Of a DNA stretch of 64,000 bases, positions 34,059 through 41,518 are shown one piece after another. Position 1 is the first letter of the stretch. Every line of letters begins with the position of its first letter. The DNA lies in the NCBI GenBank assembly GCA_045802605.1, contig JBJMQS010000036.1:259130-323129 (forward strand), read 5' to 3'. Position numbers and translations under genes: made by a program. The notes below the pieces were generated by a model. It saw nothing but the letters and a program-made list of their open reading frames with translations. It did not search any database and was not told the DNA's origin. This DNA comes from JBJMQS01 sp045802605 (GTDB taxonomy: Bacteria; Planctomycetota; Planctomycetia; Gemmatales; Gemmataceae).

Positions 34059-34385
34059 TTAGAAGGGCAGACCAAAAAACCGCCACTTCAAGACTTCTAG
34101 CCCAGTCGCATCTACCTTGCCGCGAAAGCGCACCCGACCCTCATAATCGAAGCCGACCCTAATAACGCCATCCGATGCGATCCAACAGGATTCCTTGAAC
34201 TTAGGCTCATACTTCGATTTGTTGGGCGGGCCGAACATCGCCAGTATCTCCGACTCGGTGGCGTCATAGGACACGTCTTCAACTTGGGCAATCGTCAAAT
34301 GGCGGGGAGCGAAGACTATCGCCGCTCCAAAGAGCAAGGCAAGAAGGGCCACCGCGATAATCACCCGTCGCCGCGTCAACTTCAC
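34059..34385 (-). CDS. Membrane-anchored BamE/SmpA-like small protein, paralog 3
   Basis: The 108-aa product begins MKLTRRRVIIAVALLALLFGAAIVFAPRHLTIAQVEDVSYDATESEILAMFGPPNKSKYE, showing anchor plus SmpA-like helix and F-G-P-P turn, then SDGVIRVGFDYEGRVRFRGKV. The GTG start at 34385 overlaps the TGA of the 36-aa gene at 34382-34492, so the two are translationally coupled. The leader AAGGGGTGAGTC is inside the upstream gene. Confidence 0.75.
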   Translation of the reverse strand: MKLTRRRVIIAVALLALLFGAAIVFAPRHLTIAQVEDVSYDATESEILAMFGPPNKSKYEPKFKESCWIASDGVIRVGFDYEGRVRFRGKVDATGLEVLKWRFFGLPF

Positions 34386-34492
34386 GACTCACCCCTTGAG
34401 TCATCTGGGCGATTTCGCAAATACTCACGAATGACGTAAAAGAGGCCGATTGCACCCCCGAACAGGAAACAGGGTATCGCGATCTGTAGCAT
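34382..34492 (-). CDS. 36-aa membrane micro-protein
   Basis: The reading frame MLQIAIPCFLFGGAIGLFYVIREYLRNRPDDSRGES is one transmembrane helix plus a charged tail. The ATG is preceded by GAAGGGGTGAGCC, the same leader used by the BamE-like genes, and the stop overlaps the GTG of paralog 3 (GTGA). Coupling and shared leader make it likely to be translated. It is below the size usually annotated. Confidence 0.6.
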   Translation of the reverse strand: MLQIAIPCFLFGGAIGLFYVIREYLRNRPDDSRGES

Positions 34493-34608
34493 GGCTCACC
34501 CCTTCCGCTGGCGATTAGTTTAGCCGAACCAACTGACGAGCTGCAAACGACACTAGGCTCTACCTCAAAATTGCCTTTGCCCCAAAATTCCGCGTTCTGC
34601 CTCAAAAT

Positions 34609-34982
34609 TCAGTTTGTGGTCGGCGGAAGCTGGGTCTGAGGTGGGGGCGGTAAGTAGAAAGTGGTTGAATTCCAAAAACGGTCCCATAATTCGCGCAGTG
34701 TATATCGCCTGACCGTTGGTTTCATGTAGACAGAGTCGTGTTGAAATACGATTGTTACTTGTTCGTCCCAGAACTCCCACTCCGCGAGCCCGTTGCCGGT
34801 TAACGGCCCCCGCGCTGACCTTACCGGTGTGCCTAACAGAGCTTCGACCTCTTGATGGGACATCCCAGTTGGACCTGATTAGCCAACTTGGCTGCGTAGC
34901 TCTGAGCAAATAACGCAAGCCATCCCAGCGCGGCAACCAGCAGCAAACACGCTATAAGTACCCGACGCCGCGTCAGCTTCAC
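34609..34982 (-). pseudogene. Frameshifted BamE/SmpA-like paralog 4
   Basis: From the GTG at 34982 the frame reads MKLTRRRVLIACLLLVAALGWLALFAQSYAAKLANQVQLG and then leaves the family pattern. Near 34861 a different frame continues with MSHQEVEALLGTPVRSARGPLTGNGLAEWEFWDEQVTIVFQ. Joining the two restores the family motif Q-L-G-M-S-x-x-E-V-E-A-L-L-G-x-P, so one base has been lost in CTGGGATG. The downstream part could still be translated from the ATG at 34863 without its anchor. Confidence 0.7.
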
Positions 34983-34985
34983 GTC

Positions 34986-35135
34986 TCACCCCTTGCGTTT
35001 TCGACGATTACGGTGGTCAGAAACTGCAATGAGTAACGCAAAGATCGCTATCGCGGGTAGCGCAACAGCCATGAAATAAACGCCGATCTCCCAAAGTTGC
35101 CACTTTGCTGACTCTTGCATCAGAGCGTCCGTCAC
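34986..35135 (-). CDS. 49-aa membrane micro-protein
   Basis: From GTG at 35135 (leader GTGAGCC) the frame reads MTDALMQESAKWQLWEIGVYFMAVALPAIAIFALLIAVSDHRNRRKRKG: one transmembrane helix flanked by an acidic N-side and a strongly basic C-side. An internal ATG at 35120 is an alternative start. It stops 3 nt upstream of the GTG of paralog 4, matching the arrangement of the 36-aa gene with paralog 3. Confidence 0.55.
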   Translation of the reverse strand: MTDALMQESAKWQLWEIGVYFMAVALPAIAIFALLIAVSDHRNRRKRKG

Positions 35136-35161
35136 GGCTCACGGCTTCGCACGGCATAAGG

Positions 35162-35262
35162 CCTTTGCACAGCATAGCTGAATCCTGCACAGCATTGGCT
35201 CTTGCCGTGCAAGTCGAGCCGTTCAGTGGGCTTGCACACCGAATCGTTTTCCCCAACATTGG
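35162..35262. repeat. TGCACA element T3
   Basis: Several CTGCACAGCAT / GTGCAAG / TTGCACACCGAATCG motifs in 100 bp repeat the words found in T1 (32530-32601), T2 (34009-34050) and T4 (39259-39333). Here the element is degenerate. The gap 35,136-35,321 contains no gene. Confidence 0.55.
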
Positions 35263-35321
35263 GCTAATGATGGGCAAGTAGCGGAACAGTTAGTGTCTCA
35301 GTTTGAAAATGAGAATTTCGG

Positions 35322-35570
35322 CTAACTGCTTTTCAGCTCCGAGCCACCGAGTTTGAAACTGTCGGCGTCTTCTCGGAAATCGCGGAGTGCCCGATCGACA
35401 ATTCTTCGAATTTGCTTCTCAACCCCATCGACATTCTGTTGGTCGGGTGGCAGAGCCATCCAGCAAAACTGAATCGCCTGTCGGATTTGCTGATCTACTT
35501 GCTGTGGGCTGAAAAAGGTCCGCAATCGCTCCTGCGCATCGCGATCATTAGGGTCACACTTCTCAATCAT
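35322..35570 (-). CDS. Small soluble helical protein
   Basis: From the ATG at 35570 (TTGGAG 8 nt upstream) the 82-aa product reads MIEKCDPNDRDAQERLRTFFSPQQVDQQIRQAIQFCWMALPPDQQNVDGVEKQIRRIVDRALRDFREDADSF..., entirely helical and acidic/basic mixed. The frame is open farther upstream through repeat R2, but that part is not coding-like. I know this kind of short helical protein from planctomycete genomes but not its role. Confidence 0.65.
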   Translation of the reverse strand: MIEKCDPNDRDAQERLRTFFSPQQVDQQIRQAIQFCWMALPPDQQNVDGVEKQIRRIVDRALRDFREDADSFKLGGSELKSS

Positions 35571-35633
35571 GGTGTACTCCAATTGCGGCCTCTTACTTTC
35601 CCATCCCCAGCGCTGCACCCCTTCCGCTAGTGA

Positions 35634-35758
35634 TTGTCGCATGGGCCGGGGAGCGGGGCAAGCCGGGGGAGTCCCGGTCCGGCGGTTTGCGCTGGCTTTG
35701 CTCCGGCTTTGCTCCCAAATGACTAAACGAAACGAAATCGACTGAAACGAAATGAAAT
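35634..35758. repeat. Array repeat R2
   Basis: The best-preserved copy of the array repeat: TTGTCGCATGGGCCGGGGAG at the left, GGCTTTGCTCC in the middle and AAATCGACTGAAACGAAATG at the right, ending at the stop of BamE-like paralog 5. R1 (32899-33009) has the same order and a similar length. Confidence 0.8.
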
Positions 35759-36105
35759 CATAACCCGATTCGCCACCCGAACCCCCAGCGGAGTCGGCGG
35801 AAGCTTGTTTCGTACCAGTACGAATCAGCCATCCCGCCAAACGTCCTAGCTACGCCATCGGTATAGATCACAAAACAAAAACCATCGTTGCAGGCCCACA
35901 TGTGTGTTATGTCTTTGACACCTTGATGAGTTGCATTGATGCTGGGAGGCCCAAGAATGGCCTCGACCTGCTGTTGTGTCATTCCCTTTTCTATTTGGCG
36001 GATTTCCAAATAGGAATGGGCATTGTCAAAAGCGACTAGCGCAAACAAAACCAGTATCGCTAACGCAAGAAAAGCACTAATGACGATCCAACGTCGCCGC
36101 TTCAC
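35758..36105 (-). CDS. Membrane-anchored BamE/SmpA-like small protein, paralog 5
   Basis: The 115-aa product begins MKRRRWIVISAFLALAILVLFALVAFDNAHSYLEIRQIEKGMTQQQVEAILGPPSINATHQGVKD, a membrane anchor followed by an intact SmpA/BamE motif (I-x-K-G-M-T-x-x-x-V-x-x-I-L-G-P-P), then FCFVIYTDGVARTFGGMADSYWYETSFRRLRW. Its GTG start overlaps the stop of the transposase gene (GTGA), so it is translationally coupled to the transposase and may travel with it. Confidence 0.8.
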   Translation of the reverse strand: MKRRRWIVISAFLALAILVLFALVAFDNAHSYLEIRQIEKGMTQQQVEAILGPPSINATHQGVKDITHMWACNDGFCFVIYTDGVARTFGGMADSYWYETSFRRLRWGFGWRIGL

Positions 36106-37337
36106 GCCCTACCCCGCATTTTCAAAACGTCACGCCGATCATCCTTCCAGAACTCGGCTTCAATGCCAAGTTCGATTTGCGACATGATCACCACAGTCAG
36201 ATTGTACGCGATGAACTTGCACAAGCACTCGTTGACCATCGCATCCGGGGTCTTGCTCCGGACACTGTCGCCGAACTTTCGCTTGACGGCCGAGAATGTA
36301 CTTTCGACGTTTGATCGCCGGTGGTAGCGTTCTAAAAACTCAGGTTTCTTGTAGCGATAGAAATTCACCATCGCCTCAAACAAGCCGCCACTCTTGCCGG
36401 TCGTGTTGCACTTCGGCGCGATGAACGCGGTGCCGCCAAGCCGATCAATCAAGTCCACGTTGGATTTCGACAAATAGCCTTTGTCCGCCACAACGTCATT
36501 CAGTTTGAAGTTCAAGGCGGTGCTGGTCACAAGTTCCGGCAAGAGCGGCCCATCAGCCGCATCGCGGTCTTTGATTTCGATGGCCGTGACGATATTGGTT
36601 TTGACGCCCGTGCAAATGTGAACCTTCACCCAATCGCGCCCGCTCCGCTCGGACCCGTATTTTTCGTCGGTCCAGCGTATGAACTTGCTGACGCTGAACC
36701 CCGACGAATCCACCGCAAAGTTCGTTTCGATTTCGCTCAGTGGCATCGCGGACAAGCCGACCAATTGCTTGAGCGGTTCTGTCATGTCAGCATCGGCCAT
36801 GAAGCAATTGACTTTGTTCGGATGCAATGGCCGGGACAGGTGGCCGTTAGTATGCGCGTCGATCAGGTCGCAACCAAATCGACGGCTCGACAATCCGGCG
36901 TACACCTTGTAGATGCTGGCGAAAATTCGATCCGGCAAAGCGACAGGTCGGCGACCGACGCCCGGATACTCCGGTTCGGGGACGCCTGCGCAGAGGTCGG
37001 CCAGCAAGACTTGGAAGCGATGCCGCTCCGTGGTCTGCGCCAAATTGTAGGCCTTCCAATTTTGGGCGTAGGTTTTCTTCTGTGGAAGGGCGTCCGTGTC
37101 GATCTTCGGTGCTTTGACTTTCTTCTGACGCTCTTGTGTGAGCCGCGCAGCGTGGATGTGTTTGCACGGCTCTTGCCGTAGCTCGAAGTCAGCACAGTCG
37201 CAAAAGAGATCGCCTTGCGTCAGACGCACGCGGTGAAGGCTGTCGCTGGATTGTGAAGGCACGAGCCAAACTCCATTTCGGAATTCGATTGGCATCCGTG
37301 CCGAAATTTCCAAACCCGCAAGTTCACGGGAAGTCAT
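36102..37337 (-). mobile_element. DDE transposase with N-terminal SWIM zinc finger
   Basis: About 411 aa from the ATG at 37337. The N-terminus has a SWIM finger (GDLFCDCADFELRQEPCKHIHAA, C-x-C...C-x-H), then linker and a transposase core of the IS4/IS5 type with FAVDSSGF, a V-V-A-D-K-G-Y segment (NDVVADKGYLSKSN) and a Y-R-R(S)xxE segment (RYHRRSNVESTFSAVKRKFGD). These supply the DDE residues. A good promoter lies at 37389-37418. The stop overlaps the start of BamE-like paralog 5. Terminal inverted repeats were not found. Confidence 0.88.
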
Positions 37338-37388
37338 GGCATATACCCCAGGCCCTAAATCGTGCCAACCCCAATTGTCTCTCCTAGT

Positions 37389-37418
37389 AGTATATACCAA
37401 TAGTAGATTGACAGTCAA
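37389..37418 (-). promoter_or_regulatory. Putative promoter of the SWIM transposase
   Basis: On the minus strand TTGACT (37413-37418) and TATACT (37389-37394) are 18 nt apart, with TATATA at 37391-37396 as an alternative at 16 nt. The transposase ATG lies 52 nt farther on. The AT-rich tract between is unlike the surrounding sequence. Confidence 0.6.
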
Positions 37419-37465
37419 TACAAGCAGTAGATACAATTGGTAAATTATTTTTGGAGGGAATCGTC

Positions 37466-37630
37466 GTGAATAAAGGCAATAAACCGCTCGGAATGGTTCA
37501 GCTAATTGGCTGTCGGTGCCGATGCGGCCACGAATGGCTACCGCGCGAACCGGGAAATAAACCTCGGGTCTGCCCTAGGTGTAAGAGCCCGAATTGGGAC
37601 CGCGCTAAGAAATTCGAGCGGGCGAAATAA
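37466..37630 (+). CDS. 54-aa zinc-ribbon protein
   Basis: From the GTG at 37466, with TTGGAGGGA 7 nt upstream, the frame reads MNKGNKPLGMVQLIGCRCRCGHEWLPREPGNKPRVCPRCKSPNWDRAKKFERAK. The four cysteines (CRCRCGHEW...VCPRCKSPNWD) form a compact zinc ribbon ending in the C-P-x-C-K-S-P-x-W-D motif typical of short DNA-binding or adaptor proteins that occur beside toxin and nuclease genes. A terminator follows at 37680. It points towards the ATPase gene and may regulate it. Confidence 0.8.
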   Translation: MNKGNKPLGMVQLIGCRCRCGHEWLPREPGNKPRVCPRCKSPNWDRAKKFERAK

Positions 37631-37679
37631 TATCTACGTAAACTATTGTCTATCCATATGTTACGCCGAATTTTGGCTT

Positions 37680-37705
37680 AAGATCAGTTGACTGATCTTA
37701 TTTTG
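37680..37705 (+). terminator. Hairpin terminator after the zinc-ribbon gene
   Basis: A perfect 9-bp stem, AAGATCAGT with ACTGATCTT (37680-37688, 37691-37699), is followed by ATTTTG. It ends the zinc-ribbon transcript about 50 nt after its stop. The U-tract is short. Confidence 0.6.
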
Positions 37706-37712
37706 CTATAAT
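37704..37712 (+). promoter_or_regulatory. Extended -10 promoter of the AAA ATPase gene
   Basis: TGCTATAAT is a perfect extended -10 element located 27 nt before the ATG at 37739. A TTGACT hexamer overlaps the terminator hairpin but is only 13 nt away, so the extended -10 probably drives recognition. Confidence 0.55.
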
Positions 37713-37738
37713 TGGCCTTGTTGGAGCCCGGAGCGCTC

Positions 37739-39244
37739 ATGAAAACAATTTCTCGCGATCAAGTTATTGATCGAATCAAATTTGAAAATCCATGGTGGAA
37801 GCCGCCACACCAAATAGATGCGTACTACCAGGCGATGCAGCCGCGAGCATATTTCGGTCAGTTTTACGGACTGACGATAGAAAAGATGCCTCGGCGCGCC
37901 CTCATTCTGATGGGCCCACGGCGCGTAGGAAAGACGGTTCTGATTTACCACGCTATACAGCGGCTTATCAAGAAGGGGGCAGATCCTCGTTCACTGTGGT
38001 ACGTCACAGTTGAAAGTCCAATTTACAATGGGCTCGGACTAGAAGAGTTGCTCAATTTGGCGTCAGAGGCCAGCGGCATCGCGTTAGATCAAGAGGTTTA
38101 TTTCTTTGTAGATGAAATCCAGTATTTGAGAGAATGGGAAGTTCATCTCAAAACGTTGGTAGACGCGTATCCGCGTGTAAAAGTAGTTGCCTCTGGAAGT
38201 GCGGCGGCGGCGCTACGACTCAAAAGCAACGAGTCCGGCGCTGGAAGGTTTACTGATTTTTTGTTACCGCCTTTGACATTTCATGAATATTTGAAGTTGC
38301 TGAAGAAGAGCGATTTAGCTACGGTAGTCAAGGATAATTCATCAGATTTTATGATGACCTCTCGCGATATTGGAGCGCTCAATGAGGCGTTTCTGCATTA
38401 CCTGAATTTCGGCGGCTACCCCGAAGTTATTTTCTCAAAACAAATTCAGTCTGATCCGGGGAGGTACATTCGCAACGACATTATCGACAAGGTGCTACTG
38501 CGGGACCTTCCTAGTCTCTACGGTATTAAGGACATTCAAGAACTCAACACGCTGTTCACTACTCTCGCGTACAACACCGGCGATGAAGTCTCTTTGGACG
38601 GTCTCTCCCAAAATTCGGGACTCGCAAAAAACACGCTGAAGCGATACATCGATTACCTAGAGGCTGCGTTCTTGATCAAGATTGTCCATCGAATTGATCG
38701 AACTGCAAAGCGGTTTCGGCGAGCTACGCATTTCAAAGTTTATTTGACAAATCCTAGCATGCGAAGCGCGTTGTTTTCCCCATTGGGCCCCGATGACCCG
38801 GCAATGGGAAATTTAGTCGAAACTGCCGTTTTCGCGCAGTGGTTTCACTCGCAGAATGCGTCTCTGCATTACTCACGGTGGAATGAGCGTAATATTGAGG
38901 GCGAAGTCGACATCGTCTACATAGATGAGCGAATGAAGCCGATGTGGGCCGTTGAGGTCAAATGGAGTGACGAATATGCGTCGGACTGGACCAAACTCGC
39001 GAGCTTGCGCCGCTTCCTCAGCAGTCACAAGTTAACCACGGCCAGCGTAACTACGCGAACAGTCAGTTCTGTTACCCGAATCGACGGTGCCGAAGTCGAG
39101 TTCATTCCAGCGGCACTTTACTGCTATCTACTGGGTTACAACATAATAAGGGCTAAGTCAGCCACGGCAGCTGCTAAACGCGGGGCGCGAATTCGTAACG
39201 AAGGCATTGGAAAAGATGATCCTGTGCCGCAAATGGCAGATTAA
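37739..39244 (+). CDS. AAA-type ATPase with DUF4143 domain
   Basis: The 501-aa product shows Walker A GPRRVGKT and Walker B YFFVDEIQYL, then VVASGSAAAALR (sensor-like), the LPPLTFHEYLKLL segment and a C-terminal DUF4143-like part (winged helix SQNSGLAKNTLKRYIDYLEAAFLI, then GNLVETAVFAQWF and VDIVYIDERMKPMWAVEVKWSD, a PD-(D/E)XK-like nuclease motif). These ATPases are frequent in mobile and defence-rich loci and often lie near toxin-antitoxin genes; their role is not settled. It has its own promoter and lies downstream of the zinc-ribbon gene. Confidence 0.88.
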   Translation: MKTISRDQVIDRIKFENPWWKPPHQIDAYYQAMQPRAYFGQFYGLTIEKMPRRALILMGPRRVGKTVLIYHAIQRLIKKGADPRSLWYVTVESPIYNGLGLEELLNLASEASGIALDQEVYFFVDEIQYLREWEVHLKTLVDAYPRVKVVASGSAAAALRLKSNESGAGRFTDFLLPPLTFHEYLKLLKKSDLATVVKDNSSDFMMTSRDIGALNEAFLHYLNFGGYPEVIFSKQIQSDPGRYIRNDIIDKVLLRDLPSLYGIKDIQELNTLFTTLAYNTGDEVSLDGLSQNSGLAKNTLKRYIDYLEAAFLIKIVHRIDRTAKRFRRATHFKVYLTNPSMRSALFSPLGPDDPAMGNLVETAVFAQWFHSQNASLHYSRWNERNIEGEVDIVYIDERMKPMWAVEVKWSDEYASDWTKLASLRRFLSSHKLTTASVTTRTVSSVTRIDGAEVEFIPAALYCYLLGYNIIRAKSATAAAKRGARIRNEGIGKDDPVPQMAD

Positions 39245-39258
39245 GCATTTGGCGAGAC

Positions 39259-39333
39259 AAGCCTGCACAGAATTCCCGATTCGTTGTGCAGGATTCGGCT
39301 ATGTTGTGCAAAAGCGATTGGGTGTGCAAAGCC
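39259..39333. repeat. TGCACA element T4
   Basis: The block with CTGCACAGAATTCCCGATTC and TTGTGCA is the reverse complement of T1 (32530-32601) over about 70 nt, with few differences. The inner TGCACA...TGTGCA pair is itself partly palindromic, like the end of a small non-autonomous element. Confidence 0.7.
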
Positions 39334-39422
39334 AGGCGACTACCCTCCCTAGCAGTGACGACGCTTCAAAACGTTTTGCCCCATCCTGAAACGAAATCAC
39401 CCAAAACGCTTTGATTTGGGAA

Positions 39423-39482
39423 CAAAGCCCTTTGCTCCTAAATGACAAAACGAAACGAAATCGACTGAAACGAAATGAAATG
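39423..39482. repeat. Array repeat R3 (partial)
   Basis: The block TTTGCTCCTAAATGACAAAA followed by ATCGACTGAAACGAAATG matches the right half of R1 and R2 and again ends at the stop of a BamE-like paralog fragment. About 60 nt upstream (39363-39390) CTTCAAAACGTTTTGCCCC resembles the transposase 3' remnant at 33411. Confidence 0.7.
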
Positions 39483-39483
39483 G

Positions 39484-39666
39484 CTAACGGGACCCGAAAA
39501 CCCATCGCCATAGCGTGTGATACCAGTGGCCGTCCTGGTATCCGACAGCCTGAATAACTTCACTTTCTTTCGTGTACATGACAAGACACCACCCGTCACG
39601 GCATAAGTAAGTGCAGACCTGAATTTCCGGAAATTCAGGATGAGCGTTTGAATGATCTGGACGCGC
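39484..39666 (-). pseudogene. Truncated BamE/SmpA-like paralog 6
   Basis: The C-terminal 61 residues (ARPDHSNAHPEFPEIQVCTYLCRDGWCLVMYTKESEVIQAVGYQDGHWYHTLWRWVF) align with paralog 5 (GPPSINATHQGVKDITHMWACNDGFCFVIYTDG...SYWYETSFRRLRWGF). The anchor and SmpA motif are missing. The break at about 39,665 coincides with the start of the orphan toxin tail on the other strand, so a recombination joined two truncated genes. Confidence 0.7.
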
Positions 39667-39667
39667 C

Positions 39668-39997
39668 ATGTACAACCCGGCGCCCAATCGCGGAGGGCTT
39701 ATTCTTTACAAATGGAAAGGAATTCAAACAGAGCCGCCGGAAGGTTGGCGCCTAGGCGACAAGATGATTGATTTTCCAAATCAGGGCAACCCAAGGGCTA
39801 ATTGGAAGACGAACTATGGCCTACTTCGAGCCGAGATGTCGATGGATGAGCCCATCTACGACTCATTTCGCGATCCAGTTACCGGCGCTCAAGTACCTTC
39901 GCCGAGCGGATTTCTTAGAGCGGAACGGTACATTCTCGAGACCCGAGATTGGCGAATAAATGTAAAGACGGGCGAGCATATGCCTCCGAGGAGATAA
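39668..39997 (+). CDS. Orphan C-terminal tail of a polymorphic toxin
   Basis: The 109-aa frame (MYNPAPNRGGLILYKWKGIQTEPPEGWRLGDKMIDFPNQGNPRANWKTNYGLLRAEMSMDEPIYDSFRDPVTGAQVPSPSGFLRAERYILETRDWRINVKTGEHMPPRR) has the character of the C-terminal tip of an Rhs or YD-type toxin: no signal, aromatic and polar residues, an M-D-E-P-I-x-D-S end motif. An in-frame stop lies 12 nt upstream, so the delivery part is missing. The stop is 2 nt before the putative immunity gene. The specific toxin activity is unknown. Confidence 0.6.
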   Translation: MYNPAPNRGGLILYKWKGIQTEPPEGWRLGDKMIDFPNQGNPRANWKTNYGLLRAEMSMDEPIYDSFRDPVTGAQVPSPSGFLRAERYILETRDWRINVKTGEHMPPRR

Positions 39998-39999
39998 AT

Positions 40000-40578
40000 A
40001 TGAGGCCGGACATTTTTGCAGATTACGCGATTAATGCGTTTTCCTTCCTCGAAAAGGAGTTTTCGTTTTCCTCCACATGGCAAGGTGGGTACGCAGTCCG
40101 TTTCGACGCGAAGGACGTGTTTGTTGCCGTGGAATATCAGATCGCCACGTCGCTCGAAATTCATGTCAAGGTTGGCTTAACAGCGGGCATTAGACATCAG
40201 GTCGAACGCCCGTTCGAAATTTGGGAAATACTCCATTTATTTGGTGTGAGCGATTTGCCTGAGGCATGCACGGTCAAACAAGTTAGACCGGAAGAGGTGC
40301 AACAATATTTACCGCATTTGGCTTCGATCCTACGCTCGGTCGCAAAACCCCTTCTTGCCGGCGAGTACCAGTATTTCGACGCGTTAGACCAACAACGGGA
40401 ACGGGATTGCAATTTGCTTGACCATCAAACTCAGTTGAAGTATGCGCGAAAAGACGCGGAGGAAGCGTGGCGGGCAAGTAATTTCAAGAAAGTGATTGAG
40501 TTGCTCGCAAGTTTTGAGGAAGACTTAACTCCGGCTGAAAAAAAACGTGTCGAAATCGCTCGAAAGAAAGCTCAATAA
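40000..40578 (+). CDS. Putative immunity protein for the toxin tail
   Basis: 192 aa from the ATG at 40000 with GGAGAT 6 nt upstream; it follows the toxin tail by 2 nt. The acidic, soluble product has a beta-rich N-terminal half (FSFSSTWQGGYAVRFDAKDVFVAVEYQIATSLEIHVKVGL) and a helical C-terminal half, typical of immunity proteins but not matching one I can name. The immunity call rests on position and composition. Confidence 0.6.
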   Translation: MRPDIFADYAINAFSFLEKEFSFSSTWQGGYAVRFDAKDVFVAVEYQIATSLEIHVKVGLTAGIRHQVERPFEIWEILHLFGVSDLPEACTVKQVRPEEVQQYLPHLASILRSVAKPLLAGEYQYFDALDQQRERDCNLLDHQTQLKYARKDAEEAWRASNFKKVIELLASFEEDLTPAEKKRVEIARKKAQ

Positions 40579-40773
40579 CAACCCAACGCTGCCAATTCAG
40601 ACAAATGATCGACTCAATTACAATGGCAACGCGAACTGAGCGAATCGCTTACTGTCGTCATCGAGCACCGACAGGCTACGCAACTCCCTTCGACCCGATT
40701 GAGCGTGAGCGAGACATACCGCTGAGCATCTCGTCTCGTTCACGCTTGACCTCGAAGTGCCGAACACTCGATC

Positions 40774-41070
40774 CTAAGCGTTAGAGTGCGAGACGAAGGC
40801 CAATTTCGGACACTGGTTAATACCTTCGCACGACGACGAGACCCACTGAAACAGCCCAGCCAGAAATACCGACAGCCCCTCGGCGATTCGCTCGACATTG
40901 ATCAGTGCGACGTTGCGCGATCCTCGTTCGACGTCGCTCAAATAGGTTCGGTGGATCCTGGCGCGTCTGCCAGCTCTTCCTGCGTCAGCCCTCGTTCTTC
41001 CGCAGACTGCAGACAGCATCGCCGAAGCGTTCGCGACTATCCGGTTTGCCGGCTCATCGTGCCATGTCAA
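40774..41070 (-). pseudogene. Decayed XRE-type HTH regulator
   Basis: Three frames must be joined to rebuild one protein: RERFGDAVCSLRKNEG, then GLTQEELAD, then RARIHRTYLSDVERGSRNVALINVERIAEGLSVFLAGLF, together the standard XRE/Cro helix-turn-helix. Two indels in about 60 nt have destroyed it. Only the last part is a continuous open frame. It is an island relic. Confidence 0.7.
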
Positions 41071-41326
41071 CGACGGTAGCCGCTTGTAAACTTTAGGTTT
41101 ATCGAATTGAGTTACAATCACGGCAGTTGTCAGGAGTGAAACATGCTTGCCATGCCCTGCCCGTCATGTGGCACTGTTGAAGTATTCCAATGATCCCTGA
41201 GGAGTAGCTTGGCTAATTAGTCGGCAACCTGAACTCATCAATGGCCGGCTTTTGAAAAACTGATCTATGGGTTAATGAAGGTCTCTAGGCAACCACTGGG
41301 CGGAGAGGATAATCACCGTCCCGCGC

Positions 41327-41510
41327 CTGTTAACTGAAATTAGGACAATTCGAATCTTTGCCGGCACCCAGGTGAGACGCGAAATAAAAGTCGCGCGCGA
41401 TGGTCCAATGGCAATTGCGTCCGTGAAAATAGACCTTTTCAGAAATGCGCGCGCATCTCTCTATTTCTGCGCTCGGTAAACGTGTTTGCGAGCCGTTACG
41501 ACCAGGGAGG
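41327..41510. repeat. Island repeat A, in front of the Rhs gene
   Basis: Matches 58144-58326 almost end to end (blocks TAACTGA-ATTAGGACA, GTGAGACGCG, AATAAAAGTCGCGCGCGA, CCTTTTCAGAAATGCGCGCG, GCGAGCCGTTACGACCAGGG). The left end has CTGTTAAC and TTCGAATC at the same 14-nt spacing as in tRNA-Asn (28330-28359). The right end reads V-F-A-S-R-Y-D-Q-G-G in one frame, a typical Rhs-protein sequence, and supplies the GGGAGGG ribosome site of the Rhs gene. The rest of 41,122-41,326 shows no gene. Confidence 0.75.
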
Positions 41511-41518
41511 GTGACGTC

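Noticed and set aside
37688..37712. Classical -35/-10 promoter TTGACT and TATAAT before the ATPase
   Set aside because: The spacing of 13 nt is too short for sigma-70; only the extended -10 element is retained.
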